Shown here: piece by piece, positions 8,334-18,060 of the stretch
How the letters are laid out: each line of letters opens with the position of its first letter
Position numbering within the stretch: position 1 is the first letter of the stretch
Assembly (NCBI RefSeq): GCF_001704275.1
Contig: NZ_CP011533.1
Coordinates: 1,302,001 to 1,366,000, forward strand
Source of the DNA: Streptomyces noursei ATCC 11455
GTDB lineage: Bacteria; Actinomycetota; Actinomycetes; Streptomycetales; Streptomycetaceae
Direction of reading: 5' to 3'
Length of the DNA: 64,000 bases
Notes under the pieces: model-generated
The model's database searches: none
Told to the model about the DNA's origin: nothing
What the model saw: the letters and a program-made list of their open reading frames with translations, nothing else
Program-made: the position numbers and the translations under genes

Positions 8334-8708
8334 ATGACGCAGATGGAAACCGCGCTCGGCGAAGCGATGTCGACGATCGAAGGCGCGATAGGCGTCGCCC
8401 TGGTCGACTACACCAGCGGAATGGCGCTGGCCACCCTGGGCGATCCGCAGACCTTCGACCTCAATGTGGCGGCGGCCGGGAACACCGATGTGGTGCGCGC
8501 CAAGCTGCGCACGATGGAAATGCTGGAACTCCAGGGCTCCATCGAGGACATGCTGATCACCCTGACCTCGCAGTACCACATCATCCGGCCGGTGACGGGC
8601 AAGAACGGCAGCGGTCTCTTCCTGTATCTGGTACTGGACCGCAAGCGCGCCAACCTCGCGCTGGCGCGCCACCGCCTCGCCCGCCTGGAGTCCGATCTGG
8701 AGGTGTGA
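8334..8708 (+). CDS. Roadblock-fold-like protein, last gene of the operon
   Basis: A 124-residue protein from ATG 8334, with GGAAAGG at 8316-8322. It is paralogous to the operon's first gene. Both share an IGVALVDYTSGMALATLG-type start, a NTDVVRAKLR helix, MLITLTSQYHIIRPV and the C-terminal LVLDRKRANLALARHRL helix. Its stop lies six bases from the convergent ureD stop, so transcription from both sides meets here without room for a hairpin. The function is unknown. The paired duplicates at the two ends of the operon suggest a heteromeric assembly. Confidence 0.72.
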   Translation: MTQMETALGEAMSTIEGAIGVALVDYTSGMALATLGDPQTFDLNVAAAGNTDVVRAKLRTMEMLELQGSIEDMLITLTSQYHIIRPVTGKNGSGLFLYLVLDRKRANLALARHRLARLESDLEV

Positions 8709-8714
8709 GCCTCC

Positions 8715-9566
8715 TCAGCCGGCCGCGGCCCGGTCGAGCAGCCGCCGCAGCGACAGGCCGTCCGGGGCGACCACGGTGGCCAGCGCGGCGGGCCCGGCGA
8801 GCGGGGCAAGGACGCCCTGGGCCGCGCCGTCGCCGGCCGCCCCGCCGAGCAGCCGTACCTCGGCCGGCATGTCGGTGAACTCCGGTCCGGCGAGGAGGAA
8901 TTGGCCCACGGCGCGGTGGCCGCCGAGGACCGCCGAGGTGTCCCAGCCGGGGGCGCCGGGCCCATAGGCGGTCTCCTGGTCGAGGAGCACCCGACCGGCC
9001 TGACGGATCATCAGGCGACTGCGCAGCGCGCCGGTGTGCTCGCCGCTGCGGCCCAGGATCTGTTCCTCGCGGAACACCAGTCGGGCGGTCGGGGCGAGGT
9101 CGATCGTGGTGGTCATCCGCAGGTCGCTGCCCTCGGCGGAGATCAGCGGCTCCGGCAGCCATTCCAGCCGGGCGCCGTCGCCCACCGTCAGGTGGACGTC
9201 GTAGGTGGCGAGCTCGCCGGTGCGGCCGGGCAGGGCGACGGTCGCCGCTGCCGCGGTGATCCGCAGGGAGGTGCCGGCCTCGGCGGTGGCCTCGATCCGC
9301 AGCCGGTCGCCGCCGAGGGGCGCGCTCATGGCGCCGACCAGGCAGACCCGGGCCTGGTCGGCGTGCGACTGGACGCGGCGCAGCGCGAACGGGCCACCGC
9401 CCTCCAGCACCGGCAGCCGGCTCGTACCTCCCCCACTCTCGGCTTCGCTCGAGCGGGGGGTGCCCCCATCGTCCAGCCGGGCGACGATGCGGGCGGTGGC
9501 CCGCAGGCCGACCGCCGGGGCGGCGGGGGCCTGCGGTGCGGCGGGGCGGGGAAGGGTGCGGGTCAT
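8715..9566 (-). CDS. ureD: Urease accessory protein UreD (UreH)
   Basis: A 283-residue UreD-family chaperone. With UreF and UreG it forms the complex that loads nickel and CO2 onto the urease active site. Family features include [30 protein letters not shown] and the [10 protein letters not shown] segment. It is the last gene of the operon and its ATG overlaps the ureG stop by four bases (ATGA), indicating translational coupling. Residues about 33-51 ([19 protein letters not shown]) are encoded by a palindromic Streptomyces-type repeat inserted in frame (see 9428-9468) and are probably not part of the functional fold. Confidence 0.9.
   Translation of the reverse strand: MTRTLPRPAAPQAPAAPAVGLRATARIVARLDDGGTPRSSEAESGGGTSRLPVLEGGGPFALRRVQSHADQARVCLVGAMSAPLGGDRLRIEATAEAGTSLRITAAAATVALPGRTGELATYDVHLTVGDGARLEWLPEPLISAEGSDLRMTTTIDLAPTARLVFREEQILGRSGEHTGALRSRLMIRQAGRVLLDQETAYGPGAPGWDTSAVLGGHRAVGQFLLAGPEFTDMPAEVRLLGGAAGDGAAQGVLAPLAGPAALATVVAPDGLSLRRLLDRAAAG
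9428..9468. repeat. Palindromic intragenic repeat inside ureD
   Basis: CTCCCCCACTCTCGGCTTCG is followed by CTCGAGCGGGGGG and TGCCCCC. The CCCC and CTC parts pair with GAG and GGGG to form a hairpin. The same sequence style recurs at 11001-11050 upstream of ureF. In frame it encodes the low-complexity peptide [15 protein letters not shown]. Confidence 0.65.
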
Positions 9567-10258
9567 GCGGTGGCCGTGGTCCAGTGCGCCAGCTGTGCCC
9601 GGACCCAGTCGGCGACGGGCTTGACGCCGTCGGGCTGCTTCAGGGCCGTGAAGGCGACCGGGAGTTCGCCGCGCTGCGCCTTGGCGTCACGGGCCATGCC
9701 GTCGAGATCCACACCCACATAGGGGGCGAGGTCGGTCTTGTTGACGACCAGCAGGTCGGCGGTGGTCACGCCCGGCCCGCCCTTGCGCGGGATGTCGTCG
9801 CCACCGGCGGTGTCGATCACGAAGATCTGCGCGTCGACCAGGCCCTTGGAGAACGTCGCGGTCAGGTTGTCACCACCGGACTCCACCAGCACCAGATCCA
9901 GCGGACCCACGCTGTCCTCCAGATCCTCCACGGCCTCCAGGTTGGCGGAGATGTCGTCACGGATTGCGGTGTGCGGGCAGGCCCCGGTCTCCACCGCCAC
10001 GATCCGCTCGGTCGGCAACACCGCCTCACGACGCAGGAACTCGGCATCCTCCCGGGTGTAGATGTCGTTGGTGACGACGGCGATCGAGAACTCCTCGCGC
10101 AACACCCGGCACAAGGCGGCCACGGTCGCGGTCTTGCCCGTACCGACCGGACCGCCCAGGCCGATCCGCAACGCACGCCGCGTCCCGTCGCCGCGCACGG
10201 GAGCAGCCGCACTGTAGGTGTGCCGCTCGGGAAAGCCGTCCTGATGATCGAGGTGCAT
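9563..10258 (-). CDS. ureG: Urease accessory GTPase UreG
   Basis: A 231-residue SIMIBI-class GTPase that powers nickel insertion into urease. The P-loop is GGPVGTGKT (about residues 34-42). Family signatures follow in order: TNDIYT, the nickel-binding CPH of [28 protein letters not shown], and the [10 protein letters not shown] base-recognition motif. The N terminus ([13 protein letters not shown]) is His-rich, as often in UreG. It follows ureF by 58 bases and overlaps ureD by four bases. Confidence 0.95.
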   Translation of the reverse strand: MHLDHQDGFPERHTYSAAAPVRGDGTRRALRIGLGGPVGTGKTATVAALCRVLREEFSIAVVTNDIYTREDAEFLRREAVLPTERIVAVETGACPHTAIRDDISANLEAVEDLEDSVGPLDLVLVESGGDNLTATFSKGLVDAQIFVIDTAGGDDIPRKGGPGVTTADLLVVNKTDLAPYVGVDLDGMARDAKAQRGELPVAFTALKQPDGVKPVADWVRAQLAHWTTATA

Positions 10259-10316
10259 GGTGACTCCGGTGGTTCGTACGGCCGCGGGGTGCGCGGCACG
10301 GTGGGCGGGCGGAAGG

Positions 10317-10991
10317 TCAGGACGCGAAGAGCCTTACCGGCCAGGCGGCGTGCGCTTCCGCGGCGATGTCGAGCAGCGGCGCGGAGGCGGCGGGCAGCGC
10401 ACCGAGACCTTCGGTGACGGCGCGGTGCGCGGCTTCGGTGCCCGCTTCCGCGACCTGTTCGAGGTCGTCGGTGAGGCGGGCGAGGACGGCGGTGGCGTCG
10501 AACGGGTCCAGGCTCAGCAGCCGGACCACGGCGGTGGCCGGGCCGCTGATGTTCTCGTAGGCGACGGCGTGCGCGGCGTCCAGCGGGGTCAGCCCGGCGG
10601 ACCGGGCGGCCAGGCCGAGGACGACGGGCTGGTGGGCACCGCGCGGGCGGGCCGCGGCCAGCGCGTCGAGCTCGGCGCTCGGCCAGGTGGCGCGGGCCGC
10701 CCGCATCATCTGACGGCCGAGCCGGCGGGCGACCTGGCGCAGCGCCGGGACCGGTGTGCGGGCGTCCGCGGCGTCGTCCAGGAGGAGCGGGTCCAGGCCG
10801 GCCGCGGCCGCGGCGGCGAGGCCCGCCGCGACCAGCCCCGCGGTGTGCAGCCGCCCCCGGCAGAAGGTCTCCAGGGTGGCGGCGTCCTTGATGTGCCCCG
10901 CGGCGACGGCCGGTTCGGCGCCGCCCGAGTGGGCGTGCCCTCCGGCGGGGAACCGGCCGTCGGCGAGGACGAGCAGCGCAGCGCGGCTCAT
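10317..10991 (-). CDS. ureF: Urease accessory protein UreF
   Basis: A 224-residue all-helical UreF, the GTPase regulator of UreG in the maturation complex. Characteristic are [19 protein letters not shown] at the N terminus and the [16 protein letters not shown] helix. ATG 10991 is chosen because the family begins at [11 protein letters not shown]. The frame remains open 35 codons further, but that part is encoded by a palindromic repeat (MSERSERI-type) and is not conserved. It is separated from ureC by 138 bases, an unusually wide gap in this operon that is filled by repeat DNA. Confidence 0.9.
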   Translation of the reverse strand: MSRAALLVLADGRFPAGGHAHSGGAEPAVAAGHIKDAATLETFCRGRLHTAGLVAAGLAAAAAAGLDPLLLDDAADARTPVPALRQVARRLGRQMMRAARATWPSAELDALAAARPRGAHQPVVLGLAARSAGLTPLDAAHAVAYENISGPATAVVRLLSLDPFDATAVLARLTDDLEQVAEAGTEAAHRAVTEGLGALPAASAPLLDIAAEAHAAWPVRLFAS

Positions 10992-11129
10992 GCCGACACT
11001 CCCCCAGCCTCCGACCGGGGGTACCCCCACGCTTCGCTCGGCTTCGCATTCGCTCAGCGCGCACCTTTGAATGATTCGCTCGCTACGCTCGCTCATCGTT
11101 GGTGCTCCGGATCTTTCATTGACGGTACG
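10992..11129. repeat. Repeat-filled gap between ureC and ureF
   Basis: The gap carries a CCCCC-rich palindrome (around 11001-11030, GACCGGGGGTACCCCCAC) and a GCTTCGCTCGGCTTCGC / CGCTCGCTACGCTCGC inverted array up to about 11098. This is the typical Streptomyces intergenic REP-like style. It may lower ureF expression relative to ureC, and I see no promoter. Confidence 0.55.
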
Positions 11130-12851
11130 TCAGAAGAGGAAGTACCGCTGGGCCATGGGGAGTTCGGCGGCGGGGGCGGGTTCGACCACCTCGCCGTCGA
11201 TGGTCACCGTGAAGGTGTCGGGGTCGACATGGACGCGCGGCAGGGCGTCGTTGTTGCGCATGTCGGCCTTCTTGACACCGCGGGTGGAGCGGATGGCCTC
11301 GAAGGACTTCGCCAGCGGGAGGCGCTCGGGGAGGTTGTCCTCCAGGGCCTGCTGGGAGACGAAGTTGACCGAGTTGCTGCCCGGGGCCTTGCCGAAGGCG
11401 CCGAACATCGGGCGGGGCAGCACCGGCTGCGGGGTGGGGATGGACGCGTTGGCGTCCCCCATCTGCGCGTAGGCGATCTGGCCGCCCTTGATGACCAGCT
11501 GCGGCTTGACGCCGAAGAACGCCGGGTCCCACAGGACGAGGTCGGCGAGCTTGCCGCTCTCGACCGAGCCGACGAGGTGGTCGATGCCTTGGGCGATGGC
11601 CGCGTTGATGGTGTACTTCGCGACGTAGCGCCGGGCGCGGTGGTTGTCCGCGTGGCCGTCGCCGGGCAGCGCGCCCCGGCGACGCTTCATGACGTGCGCG
11701 GTCTGCCAGGTCCGCATCACGACCTCGCCGATCCGGCCCATGGCCTGGGCGTCGGAGGACATGATCGAGATGGCGCCGAGGTCGTGCAGGATGTCCTCGG
11801 CGGCGATGGTGGAGGGCCGGATCCGGGACTCGGCGAAGGCCAGGTCCTCCGGGACCGCGGGGTTGAGGTGGTGACAGACCATCAGCATGTCGAGGTGTTC
11901 CTCGACGGTGTTGACGGTGTGCGGCCGCGTGGGGTTGGTGGACGCGGGCAGCACGTTGGGTTCGGAGACCATCGCGATCATGTCGGGGGCGTGGCCGCCG
12001 CCGGCGCCCTCGACGTGGAACGCGTGGATGGAGCGGCCGGCGATGGCGGCGATGGTGTCGCCGAGGAATCCGGCCTCGTTCAGGGTGTCGGTGTGGATCG
12101 CGAGCTGGGCGCCGCTCTCCTCACACACCGTCAGACAGGCGTCGAGGACGGCGGGGGTGGCGCCCCAGTCCTCGTGGATCTTGAAGCCGAGGATGCCGGC
12201 ACGCAGCTGGTCGCGCATCGACGGCAGGGACATGGTGTTGCCCTTGCCGAGCAGGCCGACGTTGACCGGCAGGTTGTCCATCGACTCGAAGAGTCGGGCG
12301 ATGTGCCAGGCACCGGGGGTGATGGTGGTGGCCTTGCTGCCCTCGGCGGGGCCGGTGCCGCCGCCGATCATGGTGGTGATGCCCGCGGCCAGCGCCTCGT
12401 CCGCCTGCTGGGGGCAGATGAAGTGGACGTGGGTGTCGATGCCGCCGGCGGTGAGGATCTTGCCGTTGCCGGCGATGACCTCGGTCTCCGGGCCGATCAC
12501 CAGGTCGGGGTGGACGCCGTCCATGGTGTCGGGGTTGCCGGCCTTGCCCAGCGCGACGATCCGGCCGTCGCGGATGCCGACGTCGGTCTTGACGATGCCC
12601 CAGTGGTCGAGCACCACGGCACCGGTGATCACGGTGTCCGGCGCGCCCTCGGCGCGGGTGACACGGGACTGGCCCATCGACTCGCGGATCACCTTGCCGC
12701 CGCCGAAGACCGCCTCGTCGCCGGCCCGGCCGGGGCCGCCGGAGCGGTCCTCGGAGATCTCGATGACCAGGTCGGTGTCGGCGAGCCGGATCCGGTCGCC
12801 GACCGTCGGGCCGAACAGGTCGGCGTATTCCTGGCGGGTCAGTTCAGGCAC
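11130..12851 (-). CDS. ureC: Urease alpha subunit UreC
   Basis: A 573-residue catalytic subunit that hydrolyses urea to ammonia and carbamate in the cytosol at a dinuclear nickel centre. Visible motifs are HVHFICPQQ (nickel His pair), GFKIHEDWG (carbamylated Lys), the [11 protein letters not shown] and [15 protein letters not shown] segments with nickel and catalytic His, MVCHHL on the mobile flap, and SSDAQAMGR with the nickel Asp. GTG 12851 ([15 protein letters not shown]) gives standard family length. An upstream ATG at 12902 is in frame but lies inside ureB coding sequence. It overlaps ureB by eight bases. Confidence 0.96.
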   Translation of the reverse strand: MPELTRQEYADLFGPTVGDRIRLADTDLVIEISEDRSGGPGRAGDEAVFGGGKVIRESMGQSRVTRAEGAPDTVITGAVVLDHWGIVKTDVGIRDGRIVALGKAGNPDTMDGVHPDLVIGPETEVIAGNGKILTAGGIDTHVHFICPQQADEALAAGITTMIGGGTGPAEGSKATTITPGAWHIARLFESMDNLPVNVGLLGKGNTMSLPSMRDQLRAGILGFKIHEDWGATPAVLDACLTVCEESGAQLAIHTDTLNEAGFLGDTIAAIAGRSIHAFHVEGAGGGHAPDMIAMVSEPNVLPASTNPTRPHTVNTVEEHLDMLMVCHHLNPAVPEDLAFAESRIRPSTIAAEDILHDLGAISIMSSDAQAMGRIGEVVMRTWQTAHVMKRRRGALPGDGHADNHRARRYVAKYTINAAIAQGIDHLVGSVESGKLADLVLWDPAFFGVKPQLVIKGGQIAYAQMGDANASIPTPQPVLPRPMFGAFGKAPGSNSVNFVSQQALEDNLPERLPLAKSFEAIRSTRGVKKADMRNNDALPRVHVDPDTFTVTIDGEVVEPAPAAELPMAQRYFLF

Positions 12852-13272
12852 CTTCGACTCCGTTCTCCCCGAGAATCCGACCGGGGGCGTCCCCGTCTCC
12901 ACCCGCTCGGCCGCGGTGCAGGTCGTTCCACGGCTGCGGCCCGGCGGCCTCCCGCCGGTCGCCCGCGTCGAGCGGCCCTCCGGTCTGCCCGCGCAGCCCC
13001 GCGACGATCCGCTTGCCCCCGATGGGGACCAGCTCGACCTCGGTGGGAATGCCGGGCTCGAAGCGCACGGCGGAGCCGGCCGCGACGTTCAGCCGCTTGC
13101 CGTGCGCGGCCGCGCGGTCGAAGTCGAGGCCGGGGTTGGCCTCGGCGAAGTGGTAGTGGGAACCGACCTGCACAGGGCGGTCGGCGGAGTTGAGGACGGT
13201 CATGCGCGTGAGGGGGAGGCCATCGTTGAGGCGCACCGGCTCGTCGGCGTAGAGGATCTGTCCCGGGATCAT
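12844..13272 (-). CDS. ureB: Urease beta subunit UreB, with C-terminal extension
   Basis: A 142-residue UreB that packs on UreC in the urease trimer. The canonical core ([38 protein letters not shown]) ends at about residue 100 with [14 protein letters not shown]. The remaining 40 residues are Gly/Arg/Asp-rich and unlike the family. They read through GC-rich DNA containing a small GGGGACGCCCCC palindrome, and are probably an added tail. The ATG is 17 bases after the ureA stop, and the stop overlaps the ureC start. Confidence 0.92.
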   Translation of the reverse strand: MIPGQILYADEPVRLNDGLPLTRMTVLNSADRPVQVGSHYHFAEANPGLDFDRAAAHGKRLNVAAGSAVRFEPGIPTEVELVPIGGKRIVAGLRGQTGGPLDAGDRREAAGPQPWNDLHRGRAGGDGDAPGRILGENGVEGA

Positions 13273-13289
13273 TTTCTGCTCTCCCGCGG

Positions 13290-13592
<303 letters not shown>

Positions 13593-13742
13593 ACGTTCCA
13601 CCTCACAGGTTTTCACCCGGGCGCATTTGCCCAGGCCACAGGCGTGAGCACACCTGCGCAGTTAGATGTACCACACAATGTTTAAAGGCGGAGCAAACCG
13701 GCTTTCAGTAATTGACCATCAACTTCCTCATGGCGGAAGCCT

Positions 13743-13769
13743 AGTTAGGCGAGATTTCGACGGTGTTAC
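13743..13769 (-). promoter_or_regulatory. GlnR-box-like element upstream of the urease operon
   Basis: Read on the minus strand from 13769, GTAAC is followed by six bases and GAAAT, then six bases and CTAAC. This fits the actinobacterial GlnR pattern gTnAc-n6-GaAAc for at least one full half-site pair. It ends about 150 bases before ureA, a plausible activator distance. Nitrogen control of urease by GlnR is known in Streptomyces, so the match makes sense, but a single eye-found site is weak. The 531-base gap 13593-14123 also holds a near-palindrome GTCACGCC-T-GGCGTAAC at 13796-13812 and the promoter of the aminopeptidase. I see no gene in it. Confidence 0.4.
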
Positions 13770-13964
13770 AGCGGACGTCGCATGGCACGACCCGCGTCAC
13801 GCCTGGCGTAACACACCGGAAATCACCGCACGCCACCGACCGGCGACCCGCTTCACGGCGGCGACTTCCACGTCGGAGGCCGAGGGGTGCACGGAACCGG
13901 GGTGGCACATTCCACATCCCCAACCCCCTTCCGGAATACGGAAATCCGGCGGAAGCGCACATAA

Positions 13965-15071
<1,107 letters not shown>

Positions 15072-15086
15072 CGCCGCGACGGCAGT

Positions 15087-15112
15087 GACGGCCGCCCCTG
15101 CGCGCGGCCGTC
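15087..15112 (+). terminator. Terminator hairpin after the aminopeptidase gene
   Basis: GACGGCCGC (15087-15095) and GCGGCCGTC (15104-15112) form a perfect 9-bp stem with an 8-base loop, 16 bases after the stop. Confidence 0.6.
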
Positions 15113-15126
15113 CTCCGTCCCCGCGG

Positions 15127-15441
15127 TCACCTCTCCCGACCCGGTCGCCGATCCCCGGCGGCCGGGTCGCGGTGTTCCGCCGCGATGCCGAAGCGCTGCC
15201 GTTCGCCCGGAGCGGACGGCAGGGACCGCACGGACGAGACCGTGCTGATCACTTCCACCCCTTCGGCATCCGCTTCCTGCCGCCCCAATTCTTCGAGTCG
15301 CTCCAGGTCAGCGGCGGATACCAGCGCGACGAGGGGCCTCCCGTGCCGGGTCACGACCACCCGCTCGCCGCCATAGACGACGCGGTTGATCAGATCCGCG
15401 AGTTCGGCCCGGGCTTGCGTCACCGGAATTTCGTAGGCCAT
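15127..15441 (-). CDS. Phd/YefM-family antitoxin without an intact toxin partner
   Basis: A 104-residue protein whose first 60 residues are a textbook Phd/YefM antitoxin: MAYEIPVTQARAELADLINR, then GERVVVTRHGRPLVALVS and a DLERLEEL helix. This N-terminal domain binds the operator DNA as a dimer. The tail normally wraps a RelE/Doc-type toxin. Here residues after about 65 are low-complexity (PGERQRFG, DPAAGDRRPGRER), and no toxin gene lies downstream before the aminopeptidase terminator. It is therefore an orphan or remnant TA locus. A possible PIN-like fragment 300 bases upstream (15739-15911) is the only toxin-like trace. Confidence 0.8.
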   Translation of the reverse strand: MAYEIPVTQARAELADLINRVVYGGERVVVTRHGRPLVALVSAADLERLEELGRQEADAEGVEVISTVSSVRSLPSAPGERQRFGIAAEHRDPAAGDRRPGRER

Positions 15442-15738
15442 GCTCCTAGCCTATGCAACGTCCACCTGGTCCGCCGTAGTCCGGGGCGACAGCGAATGGC
15501 CAGGTCAGAGGTTCTCGCGTGCTCCTGTGCGCTCTCGTGTGTGAGAGATGTGTGAGACGAGGTGAGACACGCGTTCGCGGTCAGCGCCTGCTCGAGGACC
15601 CCCGAGCAGGCGGGCGAACGGATACCGCCAAGCCGTTCCGGCATCGGCGACACAGCCCTGACAGCACGGCCTCGCCCATGTGGATCGAAAGCGTCGCCGA
15701 CCGGGCCGCCGGTGGGCACGGCTTCGGCGGCCGGAGGT

Positions 15739-15911
15739 TCAGGGATCGAGGTCGAGGACGCGGACGGGTTGCCCATGCCAGCGCTGCGGGTCGGTGGTGG
15801 CGACGACGGCGCCCTCCGGCCGGTCCGGTGTGAGCTGGGCCGCGTGCTGGCAGTGAGCCGCCGACCACGACGCCTGCTGAGCCACCGCGAGTACCGTCGT
15901 TATTGGATCTC
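15739..15911 (-). pseudogene. Possible PIN-domain-like toxin C-terminal fragment
   Basis: On the minus strand an open stretch of about 57 codons reads DPITTVLAVAQQ, AQLTPDRPEGAVVATTDPQ, then RWHGQPVRVLDLDP and a stop. The codon bias is genome-like, and the VVATTDP strand followed by a short C-terminal strand resembles the end of PIN-domain nucleases of VapC type. No N-terminal acidic residues or start codon are visible. Treat it as a relic. The family call is a guess from pattern. Confidence 0.3.
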
Positions 15912-15992
15912 ACAGTTCGTGCCGTAGGGCATCACGCTGACCAGCGGGTTTCTGGGCTGTCTCAGCCCGTGTCCGCGTACCCGACCCGAGTC

Positions 15993-16190
15993 TCACGTCC
16001 GTGGCATTTCCTCAGCAGCGGCATCGGCAGCCATCTGTTCTACCCGCTCACGCTGGGTCACGGCATGCTCCATGCAGCCGACGACGTCCTTCTTGGACTC
16101 CGGCTCCAGGGTCTCCGGGATCTTGTCGAAGGTGCCGGAGAGGACATCCAGCAGGCCCCAGATCTGTTCGCCGGTCCTGACGGTCAGCAA
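15993..16190 (-). CDS. Small hypothetical protein or gene fragment
   Basis: A 65-residue frame with clean Streptomyces codon use: EQIWGLLDVLSGTFDKIPE, KKDVVGCMEHAVTQRERVEQM, ending EEMPRT. It looks like real, mostly helical protein. The only possible start is TTG 16190 without a ribosome site, and an in-frame stop lies just upstream, so this may be the 3' end of a decayed gene. I do not recognise a family. Confidence 0.4.
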   Translation of the reverse strand: MLTVRTGEQIWGLLDVLSGTFDKIPETLEPESKKDVVGCMEHAVTQRERVEQMAADAAAEEMPRT

Positions 16191-16738
16191 CAGCTGGCAT
16201 CTCCACTATGGCGACACCTCGGGACGGTGGCGGAGCTGATGCACGAGTGTGGGGAACAGGTAGTGGGTCGCCTCTGCAGCAAGGGCTGGATACGAAGCCA
16301 GTGGAGAGGTCCATCTCGAAAGGCGAACCGGAGTGAAGGCCCACCCCTTCGTGAAACCCGCCCAGCACCGGCGACCGGACCGCATCTGGCGCGCCGGATG
16401 GGCGGTCACTCGGCACGGGCGACCCGGCGCGGTTCGTCTTGGGCGATCTGATCTGCGGCAGCCTGCTCCTGTTGTCTCTCCTTGCGCTGGTCGCGGTGCA
16501 CTTCGCCGGGCGGGACAGCGTGCCGAGGCGCAGCTCACCTCCGCGCAGGAGAAGCTCGGTTGCCTGCGCCGGCCCCAACGAGGTTCTCAGGTACGGCGTC
16601 GCCGGCCATCTCCTCGGCTGGGTCCCCCTGACCAGACCTCTGGTGGCTCTTGGGGCACGGCGACGGTTCGGCGTCAGAGGTCTGACTGCCGGGTCTCGTG
16701 GGTCAAGGGCCGGCGTCCGGGCGTGTGTTGGCTCGGTG

Positions 16739-17983
16739 TCAGTCGTCGAGTGCCTGGTAGACGGTGGTCCAGAAGTCGTGGATGAGCCGCGCCGCATTGG
16801 GGACCGACATGCCGACCTGGGTGAGCAGGATTCCGGTGAGTTGGTTGTCCGGGTCGGCGTAGGTCGAGGTACCGCTTCCACCGTCCCAGCCGAACTGGCC
16901 GACGGGTGCGTAGTCGCCGCGGTAGGTGCGTACCGCCATGCCGTAGCCCCAACCGCCGTGCTGGCCTTGACCGAAGGAGATGTGGACGTTGTTGCGGGCC
17001 AGGTCGTTGCGGGCGGCGTTCTGTTCGGGGGTGAGGCAGTTGGTGGTCATCAGTTCCACGGCGGACCGGGACAGGATGCGTTCGCCCTCGTGCATCCCGC
17101 CGTTGAGCAGCATCCGGAAGTAGGCGTGGTAGTCGTCGACGGTGGAGACCAGTCCACCGCCGCCGCCCTGGAACGCCGGAGGCTGGTTCCAGCGTCCCCC
17201 GTTGGCCTCGTCCCACACGGTGAACTGCCCGGTCTGCGGGTCGGGGGCGTAGAGGGTCGGCAGTCGATCGATCTTGTCGGTGGGGACGTGGAAGCCGGTG
17301 TCCTTCATTCCCAGCGGGCTGAAGAGGCGTTCGCGCAAGAACGTCTCGAACGGCTGGCCCGTGACCCTGGCGACGAGCACGCCGAGCAGATCGTTGCTGA
17401 TGTGGTATTGCCAGCGCTCGCCGGGCTGGTACATCAGCGGAAGCGTTCCCAGGCGGCGCATCCACTCGTCCGGCTCGGGCATCGGCACCGGCAGATCGGG
17501 CGTGAGTCCCTGCTCGAAGACCGCGTTCATGATCGGAGTGCCCAGCGACGTCATATCCATGCCGAGCCCGAACGTGGAGGTCAGCACGTCCCGTACGGTG
17601 ATCGGCCGCCGCGCCGGGACGGTGTCGTCCAGCGGGCCGTCGACCCGCTTGAGCACTTGGCGATCGGCGAGTTCGGGCAGCCACGGCTCGACCAGGTCGT
17701 CCAGCCGCAGTCGGCACTCGTCCAGCAGGACCATCGCCGCCGCCATCGTGACCGGCTTGGACGTCGAGGCCATGCGGAAGATCGTGTCGCGGCGCATGGG
17801 TGCCCCGCCGTCGTGGCGCATCGTGCCGATCGCTTCGACGTGCGCGTGACCACCCCGGCTGACCAGGGCGACGAGTCCGGGAATCCTTCCGGACTCCACG
17901 TGCCGCGCCAACACGTCGCGCACCCTGCGCAGCCCGGTTTCGGAGAAGCCGCCGTGCTGACCGGGAGTGATGTCGAGGGACAT
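16739..17983 (-). CDS. Serine hydrolase of the beta-lactamase/EstB (class C-like) family
   Basis: A 414-residue protein with the penicillin-binding fold used by class C beta-lactamases, D-peptidases and family VIII esterases. The nucleophile motif SxxK is S73-T-S-K76 (FRMASTSKP). The tyrosine motif region is WQYHISNDLLGVL, and a C-terminal glycine-rich strand (GQFGWDGGSGTSTYADP) replaces the usual KTG. There is no signal peptide, so it is probably cytoplasmic and more likely an esterase than a drug-resistance enzyme. It lies 77 bases downstream of the DUF4097 gene on the same strand, so the two may form an operon across the GGGT repeat between them. Confidence 0.85.
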   Translation of the reverse strand: MSLDITPGQHGGFSETGLRRVRDVLARHVESGRIPGLVALVSRGGHAHVEAIGTMRHDGGAPMRRDTIFRMASTSKPVTMAAAMVLLDECRLRLDDLVEPWLPELADRQVLKRVDGPLDDTVPARRPITVRDVLTSTFGLGMDMTSLGTPIMNAVFEQGLTPDLPVPMPEPDEWMRRLGTLPLMYQPGERWQYHISNDLLGVLVARVTGQPFETFLRERLFSPLGMKDTGFHVPTDKIDRLPTLYAPDPQTGQFTVWDEANGGRWNQPPAFQGGGGGLVSTVDDYHAYFRMLLNGGMHEGERILSRSAVELMTTNCLTPEQNAARNDLARNNVHISFGQGQHGGWGYGMAVRTYRGDYAPVGQFGWDGGSGTSTYADPDNQLTGILLTQVGMSVPNAARLIHDFWTTVYQALDD

Positions 17984-18008
17984 GGTGTGGCTCCTTGTGA
18001 GATGCGTG

Positions 18009-18060
18009 TGACTGGTGACTGGTGGTTGGTGGTTGGGTGGGTGGTTGGGTGGGTGGGTGG
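18009..18060 (+). repeat. GGGT-rich simple repeat with G-quadruplex potential
   Basis: Imperfect repeats of GACTGGT, GGTTGGT and GGGTGGGT. Five runs of GGG lie within about 30 bases (GGGTGGGTGGTTGGGTGGG), directly after the DUF4097 stop codon and before the hydrolase ribosome site. Confidence 0.8.

Larger units (their letters stand above)
15442..16738. other. 1.3 kb gene-poor stretch with relics
   Basis: No intact gene of normal codon bias fills this stretch. It holds the PIN-like fragment (15739-15911), the 65-residue frame (15993-16190) and, at about 16436-16640 on the plus strand, pieces in two frames. One reads GDLICGSLLLLSLLALVAVHFAG (a membrane helix), the next AEAQLTSAQEKLGC and then NEVLRYGVAGHLLGW, as if one gene had suffered frameshifts. 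Confidence 0.5.

Noticed and set aside
6408..8708. A conservon (cvn) operon
   Set aside because: Only roadblock-type proteins are present. The GTPase, DUF742 protein and sensor kinase that define conservons are absent.
10257..13193. A very long open frame on the plus strand across the urease operon
   Set aside because: It is antisense to ureF and ureC and exists only because high GC removes stop codons. Its product is Gly/Asp/Val-rich without any fold pattern.
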